Shown here: positions 24,359-30,503 of the stretch, one piece after another | How positions within the stretch are numbered: the stretch's first letter is position 1 | Layout: the number at the start of each line of letters is the position of its first letter | NCBI RefSeq assembly: GCF_000801335.2 | Contig: NZ_JSEH01000032.1 | Span: forward strand, 1 to 41,038 | Source of the DNA: Desulfovibrio sp. TomC | GTDB lineage: Bacteria; Desulfobacterota; Desulfovibrionia; Desulfovibrionales; Desulfovibrionaceae | DNA length: 41,038 nucleotides | Direction: 5' to 3' | The notes under the pieces: generated by a model | Database searches by the model: none | The model's input: only the letters and a program-made list of their open reading frames with translations | What the model was told of the DNA's origin: nothing | Translations under genes and position numbers: made by a program

Positions 24359-24619
24359 CTATCTGTTCCCGTCGCTTTCCAGGGGATCAACGGCTCTTCG
24401 CAGTCGCTCGAATTCATCAGGGGTTATTGCACCTTCGGCGAGGCGCAGGCGCAGGATGCGTAACGCGTCGTCTCGGTCGGCGGCAGCTCCACGGCGAAAA
24501 TCAAACCGCTTGGGAGGATGAAACATTCGGACCAGGATCACGGCGGCTGCAAGCCCAACAAGGATCACCCCAAGCGTTTGCCAACCGCCCATGAAAAAGA
24601 TTCTGTAGGTCGCACACAT
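24359..24619 (-). CDS. Small SHOCT-domain membrane protein
   Basis: The 86-residue product has one transmembrane helix (TLGVILVGLAAAVILVRMF). It ends in a SHOCT motif (ALRILRLRLAEGAITPDEFERL), a short C-terminal oligomerisation module common in small membrane proteins. The start is uncertain: ATG 24619 or the internal ATG 24592 (MGGWQTLG), the latter giving a more typical N-terminus. It lies downstream of, and on the same strand as, the ZraP-like gene, a pairing often seen in metal-stress loci. Confidence 0.7.
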   Translation of the reverse strand: MCATYRIFFMGGWQTLGVILVGLAAAVILVRMFHPPKRFDFRRGAAADRDDALRILRLRLAEGAITPDEFERLRRAVDPLESDGNR

Positions 24620-24641
24620 AGCTGGATGGGTATTTGATTGA

Positions 24642-24675
24642 CCCTGAGCCGGCAGCAGGGACCGCCGGCTCAGGG
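24642..24675 (-). terminator. Strong hairpin downstream of the ZraP-like gene
   Basis: CCCTGAGCCGGC and GCCGGCTCAGGG form a perfect 12-bp stem with a 10-nt loop, between the ZraP-like stop and the SHOCT gene. No T-run follows on the minus strand, so it may attenuate rather than fully terminate or may stabilise the upstream mRNA. Confidence 0.6.
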
Positions 24676-24690
24676 AGTGTCTTTGTGTGG

Positions 24691-25179
24691 CTACTGACGG
24701 CCACCGCCCTGGTAGCCTGCCATCATGCCGCTACCCATGCCGCTTCCCATGCCGCTTCCCATACCACCGCCCATGCCGCTGCGCATTCCCCTTCCCATCC
24801 CAGGGCCGACATCCTTTGTCACCTGGATACGAAACTGAGTTCGCTCGGACAACAGCTTGCCCTGCAAATCGCCGATCTGCTTGGACAGGGCGTCTATCTT
24901 CGCCTGATCGGGATTTTGGGGCACAGACAAAGCGTTGAGTTCCGCCATTTTCACGCCAAGCTCGGCCCGCAGTTGCGCTGTCTTGGCAACAAATGCGTCA
25001 CGAAGCTTTTGAAAGGTTGCCTGCTTTTCAGGGGTTAGCTGAGACATGCCGCCCCCCATGTTGGAGCAGCCGCCCTGCCCCGCGCCAGGTCCGCCGCCGG
25101 GGCGAGCCAGGGCCAGGGAAGAAGTCATAGCCAGAACAGCCAAAGCAGTCAGTGCAATATGAAACGTCTTAACGCGCAT
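24691..25179 (-). CDS. ZraP/Spy-like periplasmic heavy-metal-stress protein
   Basis: This 162-residue protein has a clear signal peptide (TFHIALTALAVLAMTSSLALA). The helical CpxP/Spy/ZraP core is LTPEKQATFQKLRDAFVAKT, ELRAELGVKMAEL and QAKIDALSKQIGDLQGKL. Such proteins are periplasmic chaperones or zinc-binding sensors. The tail is a GMGSGM repeat rich in Met and Gly (about 15 Gly and 12 Met in 40 residues), which could bind soft metals such as Cu(I) or act as a flexible linker. A His-rich zinc site like that of ZraP is absent. Confidence 0.8.
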   Translation of the reverse strand: MRVKTFHIALTALAVLAMTSSLALARPGGGPGAGQGGCSNMGGGMSQLTPEKQATFQKLRDAFVAKTAQLRAELGVKMAELNALSVPQNPDQAKIDALSKQIGDLQGKLLSERTQFRIQVTKDVGPGMGRGMRSGMGGGMGSGMGSGMGSGMMAGYQGGGRQ

Positions 25180-25704
25180 GATAAAACCTTCCTTTGGATA
25201 TCCGGCCGCAACCGGAGTCGCTTGGTTGTGGAGAGGCGAGCGCCCAGAGCCTGCACAAATTTAGCAGCATCCGTGCCATAGCAGTTTAAGTCCAGGAATG
25301 CAGTCTATTGCGGGAGAATGAGCCACGGTGATGTTCGCTGAACTGTATAGATAGTGACCATTATGACAGCTCAAAATTGATCTGTGTATACTTTCAACGC
25401 AAATCAGCTCGCGCTAACAGCGAGAATGATCCACCCACCAGATTTGGCTGGTGCGTTTTCAAGCGAACTGAAAGTCTAGATTTAAACGCGAAGGCTGTGC
25501 ATGGCGTTTACGAGAGTTATCTCTGCCATTCTACTTCAGGAGGAATCGTTGTGAAACTCACGGACAAGAACTATACTTGAAAAGATACAACTGCTAGCTG
25601 AAAAAATACCAAGCCATAAGCCTTGAAATTAAACATTTTATTTAAAAATATGATGGAATAGAAACGATCTTTTATGATGGCAGGATATTTTTACTGGCCG
25701 CCAA
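25180..25704. other. Intergenic region without a supported gene
   Basis: About 525 bp, AT-rich towards its end. It should hold the promoter of the ZraP-like gene on its left side. Short frames at 25377-25580 lack ribosome binding sites and family resemblance. Confidence 0.4.
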
Positions 25705-26208
25705 TCATGGCTGGATACATGAGCACTTCATGTCATTAGTTATTTGGCTAATTTCGACAACGATTGTCATATTGTTTGAAACACTCGCGGTGTGAAACCG
25801 TAAGCTTTTTCCGTCATGTTGCCAGAGATCGATGATTTCACCCTGGACAAGACTTCCGGACAAAAGAGGCGGTCCGTATCGCGCTGAGACTTGAGCGACT
25901 AAATTCTTATACTGGTCTATGCTCATTGCATCCGTTTCAAAACTAGCCTCATAAAATACGTCATTTACAAAAGAATAATCAATCCATTTTACATCTATTC
26001 CAAAAAAATTGTCACGACGGTCTGTTCGTATCGAGTAGTTCTTGTCGTGATTGGCTATTTTTGCTTTATCTTTGCCGAGCAATTCTTCCGGAACTGGATT
26101 TCCAAACTTTAGATCGCCAAATCCATCAGGGAGTGATTCGGCGCTAACAGAGTATGACGTGCTAAAAAGAAAAATTAGTACAGTTAAAAGCAATAGGTAT
26201 TTTTTCAT
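25705..26208 (-). CDS. Secreted hypothetical protein
   Basis: The 167-residue product has a strong signal peptide (LLLLTVLIFLFSTSYSVSA, cleavage before ESLPDG). A mature domain follows with LPDGFGDLKFGNPVPEEL, ARYGPPLLSGSLVQGE and a C-terminal KCSCIQP. The pattern 'G.LKFG..' with a later 'YG.P' resembles small periplasmic proteins of unknown function in Desulfovibrio relatives. An AAGGAG ribosome binding site precedes the ATG. It is the last gene of a minus-strand run with the rhodanese and DsbB genes, suggesting a role in the same periplasmic thiol process. Confidence 0.7.
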   Translation of the reverse strand: MKKYLLLLTVLIFLFSTSYSVSAESLPDGFGDLKFGNPVPEELLGKDKAKIANHDKNYSIRTDRRDNFFGIDVKWIDYSFVNDVFYEASFETDAMSIDQYKNLVAQVSARYGPPLLSGSLVQGEIIDLWQHDGKSLRFHTASVSNNMTIVVEISQITNDMKCSCIQP

Positions 26209-26384
26209 TTAAAAACTCCTTGGCCCTGTTTAAGTATGTACGCTGACCAATGCCCGGGGTCAACGGCATACTGTATGTTTGAGACCAGCGGAAGAGGTGT
26301 TAGCTCCTCTCGCTGGCCCCAGGGCTGATTTTTTGCAAAGTGTACGCCTTTGATCCCATACAGGCCGAATATCTTATTTGGCAT
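26205..26384 (-). CDS. Possible small coupled ORF between the rhodanese and secreted-protein genes
   Basis: ATG 26384 lies inside the rhodanese stop region, and the TGA overlaps the next gene's ATG, giving 59 residues (MPNKIFGLYGIKGVHFAKNQ...). The overlaps at both ends would fit translational coupling. The interval also contains an imperfect stem-loop at 26284-26315 (CCAGCG...CGCTGG with AGAGG/CCTCT), so it may simply be an mRNA-processing or attenuation element. No family is recognised. Confidence 0.3.
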   Translation of the reverse strand: MPNKIFGLYGIKGVHFAKNQPWGQREELTPLPLVSNIQYAVDPGHWSAYILKQGQGVFK

Positions 26385-27114
26385 CACCTAAGACAACATT
26401 ATTGCCGGCTTGTTCCCACCCAGAAAGACCTTCTGATGAGGCGATCACGTTTTTAAAGCCATTACTCTTCATAAAAGTTATTGCTTGTGGAGTCCACCGT
26501 CCTGCAAAACAATAGACCAAGTAGGTCTTACTCTTATCCATCATCTGGATGTTCTTTTCAAAATCAGGATGATTTGCAGGCATGTTTATTGCCCCGTCGA
26601 TGTGGCGTTGCGCAAAAGCCGGCGCGGGGCTTACATCGAGAATGACAAAGTTATCATTTGCTTTGTTTTCCGCAATGAATTTCTTCATTGACTTTGTATC
26701 TAATTGATTCGCTGTCTGAGTGACTACACTATTGCCAGCCTTCATCCAACCCTCTTTCCCTTCTGCCGAAGCAAAGAGGTTTTCAAAACCATTTCTTTTC
26801 ATGACCTCGATGGCCTTTGGAGTCCATTTCATTTTATGGCAATACACGAGATAACTTTTGTTTTTGTCGAGCTTTTGTATGTTTTCTTCAAAGTTTTGGC
26901 TTTCTGCCGGCAATGAAATGGCTCCTTCAAGATGACTGCTTTCGTAAGACACTGTTGGACTTACGTCAATTACTACGAAGTTTTTATTGTTAGCATTCTC
27001 GGAAATGACAGACTTCATTGTTTCCGTATCGCAATTTTGAACGTCTGCTAATGCGAGACTGCTTAGACCAAGCAAAAAAAATATAGCCAAAACAATATGG
27101 CGCTTAATAGTCAC
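26374..27114 (-). CDS. Periplasmic tandem rhodanese-domain protein
   Basis: The 246-residue protein has a signal peptide (residues 1-23, cleavage after ALA) and two homologous rhodanese domains. Their active-site cysteines are Cys92 in LVYCHKMKWTP and Cys202 in LVYCFAGRWTP. Both domains begin with an FVV/ILDVSP motif, so this is an internal duplication. Both catalytic Cys are kept, unlike classical tandem rhodaneses where one domain is inactive. The activity would be sulfur or oxyanion transfer in the periplasm. It lies 36 bp after dsbB on the same strand. Confidence 0.85.
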   Translation of the reverse strand: MTIKRHIVLAIFFLLGLSSLALADVQNCDTETMKSVISENANNKNFVVIDVSPTVSYESSHLEGAISLPAESQNFEENIQKLDKNKSYLVYCHKMKWTPKAIEVMKRNGFENLFASAEGKEGWMKAGNSVVTQTANQLDTKSMKKFIAENKANDNFVILDVSPAPAFAQRHIDGAINMPANHPDFEKNIQMMDKSKTYLVYCFAGRWTPQAITFMKSNGFKNVIASSEGLSGWEQAGNNVVLGDAK

Positions 27115-27150
27115 AATGTACTCCGTGTTAGTCGTTCCGTTGTTGCAAGG

Positions 27151-27741
27151 TTATTTATTTTTATCGGCTGGGCAGCAGGCTTCTTCTGCACTCAACACTT
27201 TTTGCGCAGTAACATTAAATTCGGTAGCAGCTGGACACACGTTCAATCCGCATTGGAACAATGTAGCTACCGAAAAACAAAGACATGCCCCCACAGCTAG
27301 ACCAAAAAATCCTTTTTTGTATCGAGATAAAACTATTGTTTCCTCATGATTTTTTTGAGCACCCATAACAAGCGTCAAGCTTGAAGCTAGGATACAGCTC
27401 ATAAACACAAGGAATGCCCAAGTATACGTGTGGACTCCAAACACAACAGGGCCGAATCCTGGGTTTCCAGGCATTATATAGGAAAGAATTTGCCGAACAG
27501 AAACAGAAGCTCCAAACAGAGAAAAAATTATAATTAGCCCATAGTGGCTTGCTCTTTGGCCAAACTTTATGTTCATGAGCAGCAATGTAACGATAATAAA
27601 CATGGCCATTCTTTGCCAAGTACACAAACGGCACGGCTGTTCGCCAATAAAGAATTGGATATAAAGCGATCCTAGTAAGACACACATTATCACAGTAATC
27701 CAGACAAGGTTACAAAAAACTATAAACTTCGAAATTTTCAT
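27151..27741 (-). CDS. dsbB: DsbB-family disulfide oxidoreductase with atypical cysteine layout
   Basis: The 196-residue membrane protein has four DsbB-like helices and the first-loop CxxC (Cys37, Cys40 in EQPCRLCTWQR). In DsbB this pair passes electrons from DsbA to quinone. The second periplasmic loop (about residues 84-108) has no cysteine, whereas E. coli DsbB has a required pair there. Instead a fifth helix (about 144-162) places a C-terminal tail with Cys164, Cys169, Cys189 and Cys190 on the periplasmic side by predicted topology. The ribosome binding site AAGGA overlaps the stop of the upstream DUF5993-like microgene. The rhodanese gene follows. Confidence 0.85.
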   Translation of the reverse strand: MKISKFIVFCNLVWITVIMCVLLGSLYIQFFIGEQPCRLCTWQRMAMFIIVTLLLMNIKFGQRASHYGLIIIFSLFGASVSVRQILSYIMPGNPGFGPVVFGVHTYTWAFLVFMSCILASSLTLVMGAQKNHEETIVLSRYKKGFFGLAVGACLCFSVATLFQCGLNVCPAATEFNVTAQKVLSAEEACCPADKNK

Positions 27742-27751
27742 CTCATAGTCC

Positions 27752-27907
27752 TTAGAGGGATATATTTAAATAGAAATTGATGTTGTAAACATACCACATG
27801 ATAACGACAGGGAGGAGTGCGACAAGAATATAAATGGCTTGCTTTCTGTGCCCTAGGTACGTCAATACCATTGAGGCAGAAATTGCAAAGAAAAAAAATG
27901 CGTCCAA
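27752..27907 (-). CDS. DUF5993-like 51-residue membrane microprotein with TTG start
   Basis: A TTG at 27907 has an AAAGGAG ribosome binding site 8 nt upstream and opens a 51-codon frame. It begins MDAFFFFAISASMVLTYLGH and has a second hydrophobic stretch IYILVALLPVVIMWYVYNI before TAA. The layout (acidic second residue, one helix, short RK-containing turn, second helix) matches the DUF5993 microproteins commonly found beside dsbB. dsbB begins 10 bp downstream. It would be an inner-membrane partner of DsbB. It is easy to miss because of the TTG start and size. Confidence 0.65.
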   Translation of the reverse strand: MDAFFFFAISASMVLTYLGHRKQAIYILVALLPVVIMWYVYNINFYLNISL

Positions 27908-28427
27908 GGGGCATTCTCCTTTAAATATTGCTTTTGAAAACCGACTAATCCCAGAGATTTTTGCGAGACCGATGGCTTGTGAATTGTTTTGTCAGGATGC
28001 TTGTAGCCGCGATACGTCCGCCAATGCATTCTTTTGCCTCCGAAATATTCACAATAGAGTAATAAGCCTCATTGGAAAATATTCTTCGAGGATTGGCTCA
28101 TTCCGAACGCCTGCCCCCCCTGACCAACTCGGAGATTTGCCTCCCCTTAAGCATTTTTTGTTCCAACAAATTTGTCCATAATTACAGCACTGTGGCATCG
28201 ACGCATCTCGATTGTGTAAGATAATCATGCAGTTATTTAGTTGTATGCTCATTTTCCATACACAGAGTGTGTCTACAAATCTTACAAACCACTGCAATTC
28301 CATACTTTTCTGTAGGGATATTGAGTGTTGGTGTGTCTTCCGAAAGGAAGGAAAGTTCTGCATCCTTTTTTCTCGGATTCCGTCTTCCTCCAAAAGCCGC
28401 ACATTTTGTGGGTACAGGAGAACTCAG
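27908..28427. promoter_or_regulatory. Divergent regulatory region between the dsbB operon and arsM
   Basis: About 520 bp with no firmly supported gene. It must hold both promoters. A palindrome TGTATG-N9-CATACA at 28242-28262 is a candidate regulator site for arsM. A short minus-strand frame with an AGGAGGC-like site near 28036 (MHWRTYRGYKHPDKT) runs into the microgene in another frame and is not supported. Confidence 0.4.
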
Positions 28428-29225
28428 ATGAAAGAGCATTGCGATGTCGAGATCAGAGAATCAATCCGTACAAAATACGCCGAGACAGCCTTGTCCGGGA
28501 AGTCCGGCTGTGGCTGCGGGAGCGGATGCGGTGGCCCAAACAGCGCCACTTCATCGGAGGATTTGGCTCGGATGGCCGGGTATGCCACGGCGGAAGTGCA
28601 AAGTGTCCCGGAAGGGGCGAACATGGGCCTCGGCTGCGGCAATCCGCAAGCCATAGCCGCATTACGCCCGGGCGAGGTTGTCGTGGACCTGGGCAGCGGC
28701 GGTGGTTTCGACTGTTTTCTTGCGGCCAGACAGGTGGGGGAAACCGGGCGCGTCATCGGTGTGGACATGACGCCGGAGATGGTTGAAAAAGCGAGAAGAA
28801 ATGCGGTAACTGCACAATGCGGCAACGTGTCGTTTCGCCTTGGCGAGATCGAATATCTTCCGGTCCCCGACGGCATCGCCGATGTCGTGCTTTCCAACTG
28901 CGTGGTGAACCTGAGCACGGACAAGGCCCAGGTATTCCGGGAGGCGTATCGGGTACTCAAGCCCGGCGGGCGACTGGCCATATCGGATATCGTGGCGACG
29001 GAGGAACTCCCCGAAACGGTGCGTCGGGACATCAAGCTGCATGCGGCCTGTGTGGCCGGAGCCGAGCGAATTGTTGTGCTCGAAGCGATGATGCGAGAAG
29101 CCGGATTCAGGCAAGTTTCCATCCGTCCACGGCCGGAAACCAAAGCACTGCTTGCGGCGTGGCTTCCGGGACTTAACTTGGAGAATAGCCTTGCCTCGGC
29201 GAGCATCGAGGCCGTCAAGGCTTAG
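28428..29225 (+). CDS. arsM: ArsM arsenite S-adenosylmethionine methyltransferase
   Basis: ATG 28428 with a CAGGAG ribosome binding site gives 265 residues; the upstream in-frame extension is not conserved-looking. SAM-binding motif VVVDLGSGGGFDCF and the ArsM signature ANMGLGCGNP are present. Three cysteines sit where ArsM binds As(III): Cys70 (LGCGNP), Cys158 (LSNCVVNLS) and Cys208 (AACVAGA). An N-terminal cluster CGCGSGCGG at residues 28-36 adds possible soft-metal ligands. ArsM converts As(III) to methylated species in the cytosol. It is 11 bp upstream of sigZ and likely co-transcribed. Confidence 0.9.
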   Translation: MKEHCDVEIRESIRTKYAETALSGKSGCGCGSGCGGPNSATSSEDLARMAGYATAEVQSVPEGANMGLGCGNPQAIAALRPGEVVVDLGSGGGFDCFLAARQVGETGRVIGVDMTPEMVEKARRNAVTAQCGNVSFRLGEIEYLPVPDGIADVVLSNCVVNLSTDKAQVFREAYRVLKPGGRLAISDIVATEELPETVRRDIKLHAACVAGAERIVVLEAMMREAGFRQVSIRPRPETKALLAAWLPGLNLENSLASASIEAVKA

Positions 29226-29236
29226 GGACGGTTGTC

Positions 29237-29806
29237 ATGCAGGAAGAGCTGGAAATCATGTGGATTGCGCATCGGGATGAACTCAGGGCTTTCATCACCC
29301 GGCGGGTGCTTTGTCAGGCTGCCGTGGACGATATCCTGCAAGACGTATTCTTAAAGACCTTATCTCATTTGGCACAAAGCCATGTTACGCAACCGCGAGG
29401 CTGGCTTTTCGCGGTTGCCCGAACAACTATTGCCGACCATTATCGCGGCAAGCGTCCCACGGTCGAACTCCCGCCGTCGCTGGCCTCTGCAAGCCCTGAC
29501 CCGAGTGTGGGTTCCCCCAAAGAAATGGGAGCTTGCCTGAAGCCGATGATCGAAGCCTTGCCGGAGAAGATGCGAGCACCATTGGTTATGGCCGATTACG
29601 AGGGGATGCGACAACGGGAGGTGGCCAGCCGGCTGGGTATCTCCCTGGCTGCGGTCAAGTCCCGCGTTTTGCGGGCGAGGCTGCAAATGCGACGCATGAT
29701 CGAGGATTGTTGCCAGTTGGAGTTGGATGCCCGGGGAAGCATCACGGATTTTGTCGTCAAACCGGGAGGATGTTCCCGGTGGAGTGCCGTGGGCACCGAA
29801 AACTGA
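29237..29806 (+). CDS. sigZ: SigZ-like ECF RNA polymerase sigma factor
   Basis: The 189-residue protein has sigma region 2 (QAAVDDILQDVFLKTL, then QPRGWLFAVARTTIADHYR) and region 4 (GMRQREVASRLGISLAAVKS, then RVLRARLQMRR). Its C-terminus is extended with Cys158-Cys159 and Cys179 (IEDCCQLELD...GGCS), a tail seen in SigZ-type factors. No anti-sigma gene is adjacent. Coupling to arsM and a Cys-rich tail suggest direct response to arsenite or thiol stress, but that is inference. It converges with the uspA-like gene across a terminator. Confidence 0.85.
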   Translation: MQEELEIMWIAHRDELRAFITRRVLCQAAVDDILQDVFLKTLSHLAQSHVTQPRGWLFAVARTTIADHYRGKRPTVELPPSLASASPDPSVGSPKEMGACLKPMIEALPEKMRAPLVMADYEGMRQREVASRLGISLAAVKSRVLRARLQMRRMIEDCCQLELDARGSITDFVVKPGGCSRWSAVGTEN

Positions 29807-29894
29807 TGCGTCAAGCCTCGCATCAGTTGGAGGTTGGGCACAACGCCGATACAGACTCCATCCCCGACGCATTCATCATGTCTACCCCAAAAAT

Positions 29895-29924
29895 GGCTGC
29901 CCCGGGGAGGACTTCGGGGCAGCC
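29895..29924. terminator. Hairpin terminator between sigZ and the uspA-like gene
   Basis: GGCTGCCCC and GGGGCAGCC form a perfect 9-bp stem with a 12-nt loop. AAAAAT precedes it on the plus strand, giving a T-run for minus-strand transcripts. It is likely bidirectional between the convergent genes. Confidence 0.7.
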
Positions 29925-29951
29925 AGGTGGAGGGGTGAGACGGAAATACTG

Positions 29952-30380
29952 TCAGCGTTTACGGGCTATCAGAACATCGCATTTGGCGTGGGCCGCAACT
30001 TTGCTGGAGACGCTGCCGAGGAGAAACCGCTCAATGCCATGTGTTCCTCTGGAGCCAAGAACGATCAGGTCCGCGTCAAGTGTCTCGGCGGCTTCCAGGA
30101 TTTTGCCCGCAGGATGCCCAAATTCCAGTATCGACTGGGCGCGTATCCCCTTGTCGGCCAGTAACGCGCAAGCCTTGTCCAACAGCTCTTTGCATTCTTT
30201 GGCGAATGCGTTGTTTACCGTCTCGCAGTAGCCTTCCGGAAATCCAGCCGCCGAGCAACTGAGTTCCGGGATCACAGAGATGACAAATAATTGCGCGTCG
30301 AGCGTTTGGGCCAGCCTAGCCGCACGCTCCATGGCAACTTCGGCATAATCGGAGTTGTCGTAGGCGAGAAGTATTTTCAC
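29952..30380 (-). CDS. Universal stress protein (UspA family)
   Basis: The 142-residue single-domain protein begins MKILLAYDNSDYAEVAMERA. It ends with the ATP-binding signature GSRGTHGIERFLLGSVSSKV, matching the G2xG9xG(S/T) pattern of ATP-binding USPs. These proteins aid survival under stress and energy limitation. It follows the molybdoenzyme operon on the same strand but beyond a hairpin terminator, so it is probably transcribed on its own. Confidence 0.9.
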   Translation of the reverse strand: MKILLAYDNSDYAEVAMERAARLAQTLDAQLFVISVIPELSCSAAGFPEGYCETVNNAFAKECKELLDKACALLADKGIRAQSILEFGHPAGKILEAAETLDADLIVLGSRGTHGIERFLLGSVSSKVAAHAKCDVLIARKR

Positions 30381-30452
30381 GCGATACTCCTTTAAGCGAG
30401 TGGCTTTGTTCGGTTGGCATAACGATGCCTGGACTGACGCGGCAACATCAAA

Positions 30453-30487
30453 ACGGGCTGCCCGAACGCACTACCAGGGCAGCCCGT
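30453..30487 (-). terminator. Hairpin terminator after the molybdoenzyme operon
   Basis: ACGGGCTGCCC and GGGCAGCCCGT form a perfect 11-bp stem with a 13-nt loop, 17 bp beyond the catalytic-subunit stop at 30504. On the minus strand it is followed by TTTGATG, a weak T-run. Confidence 0.7.
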
Positions 30488-30503
30488 ATGCGCCGCGCTG
30501 CCG

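Noticed and set aside
28212-28427. N-terminal extension of ArsM from an upstream start
   Set aside because: The extension is not ArsM-like; ATG 28428 has a good CAGGAG site.
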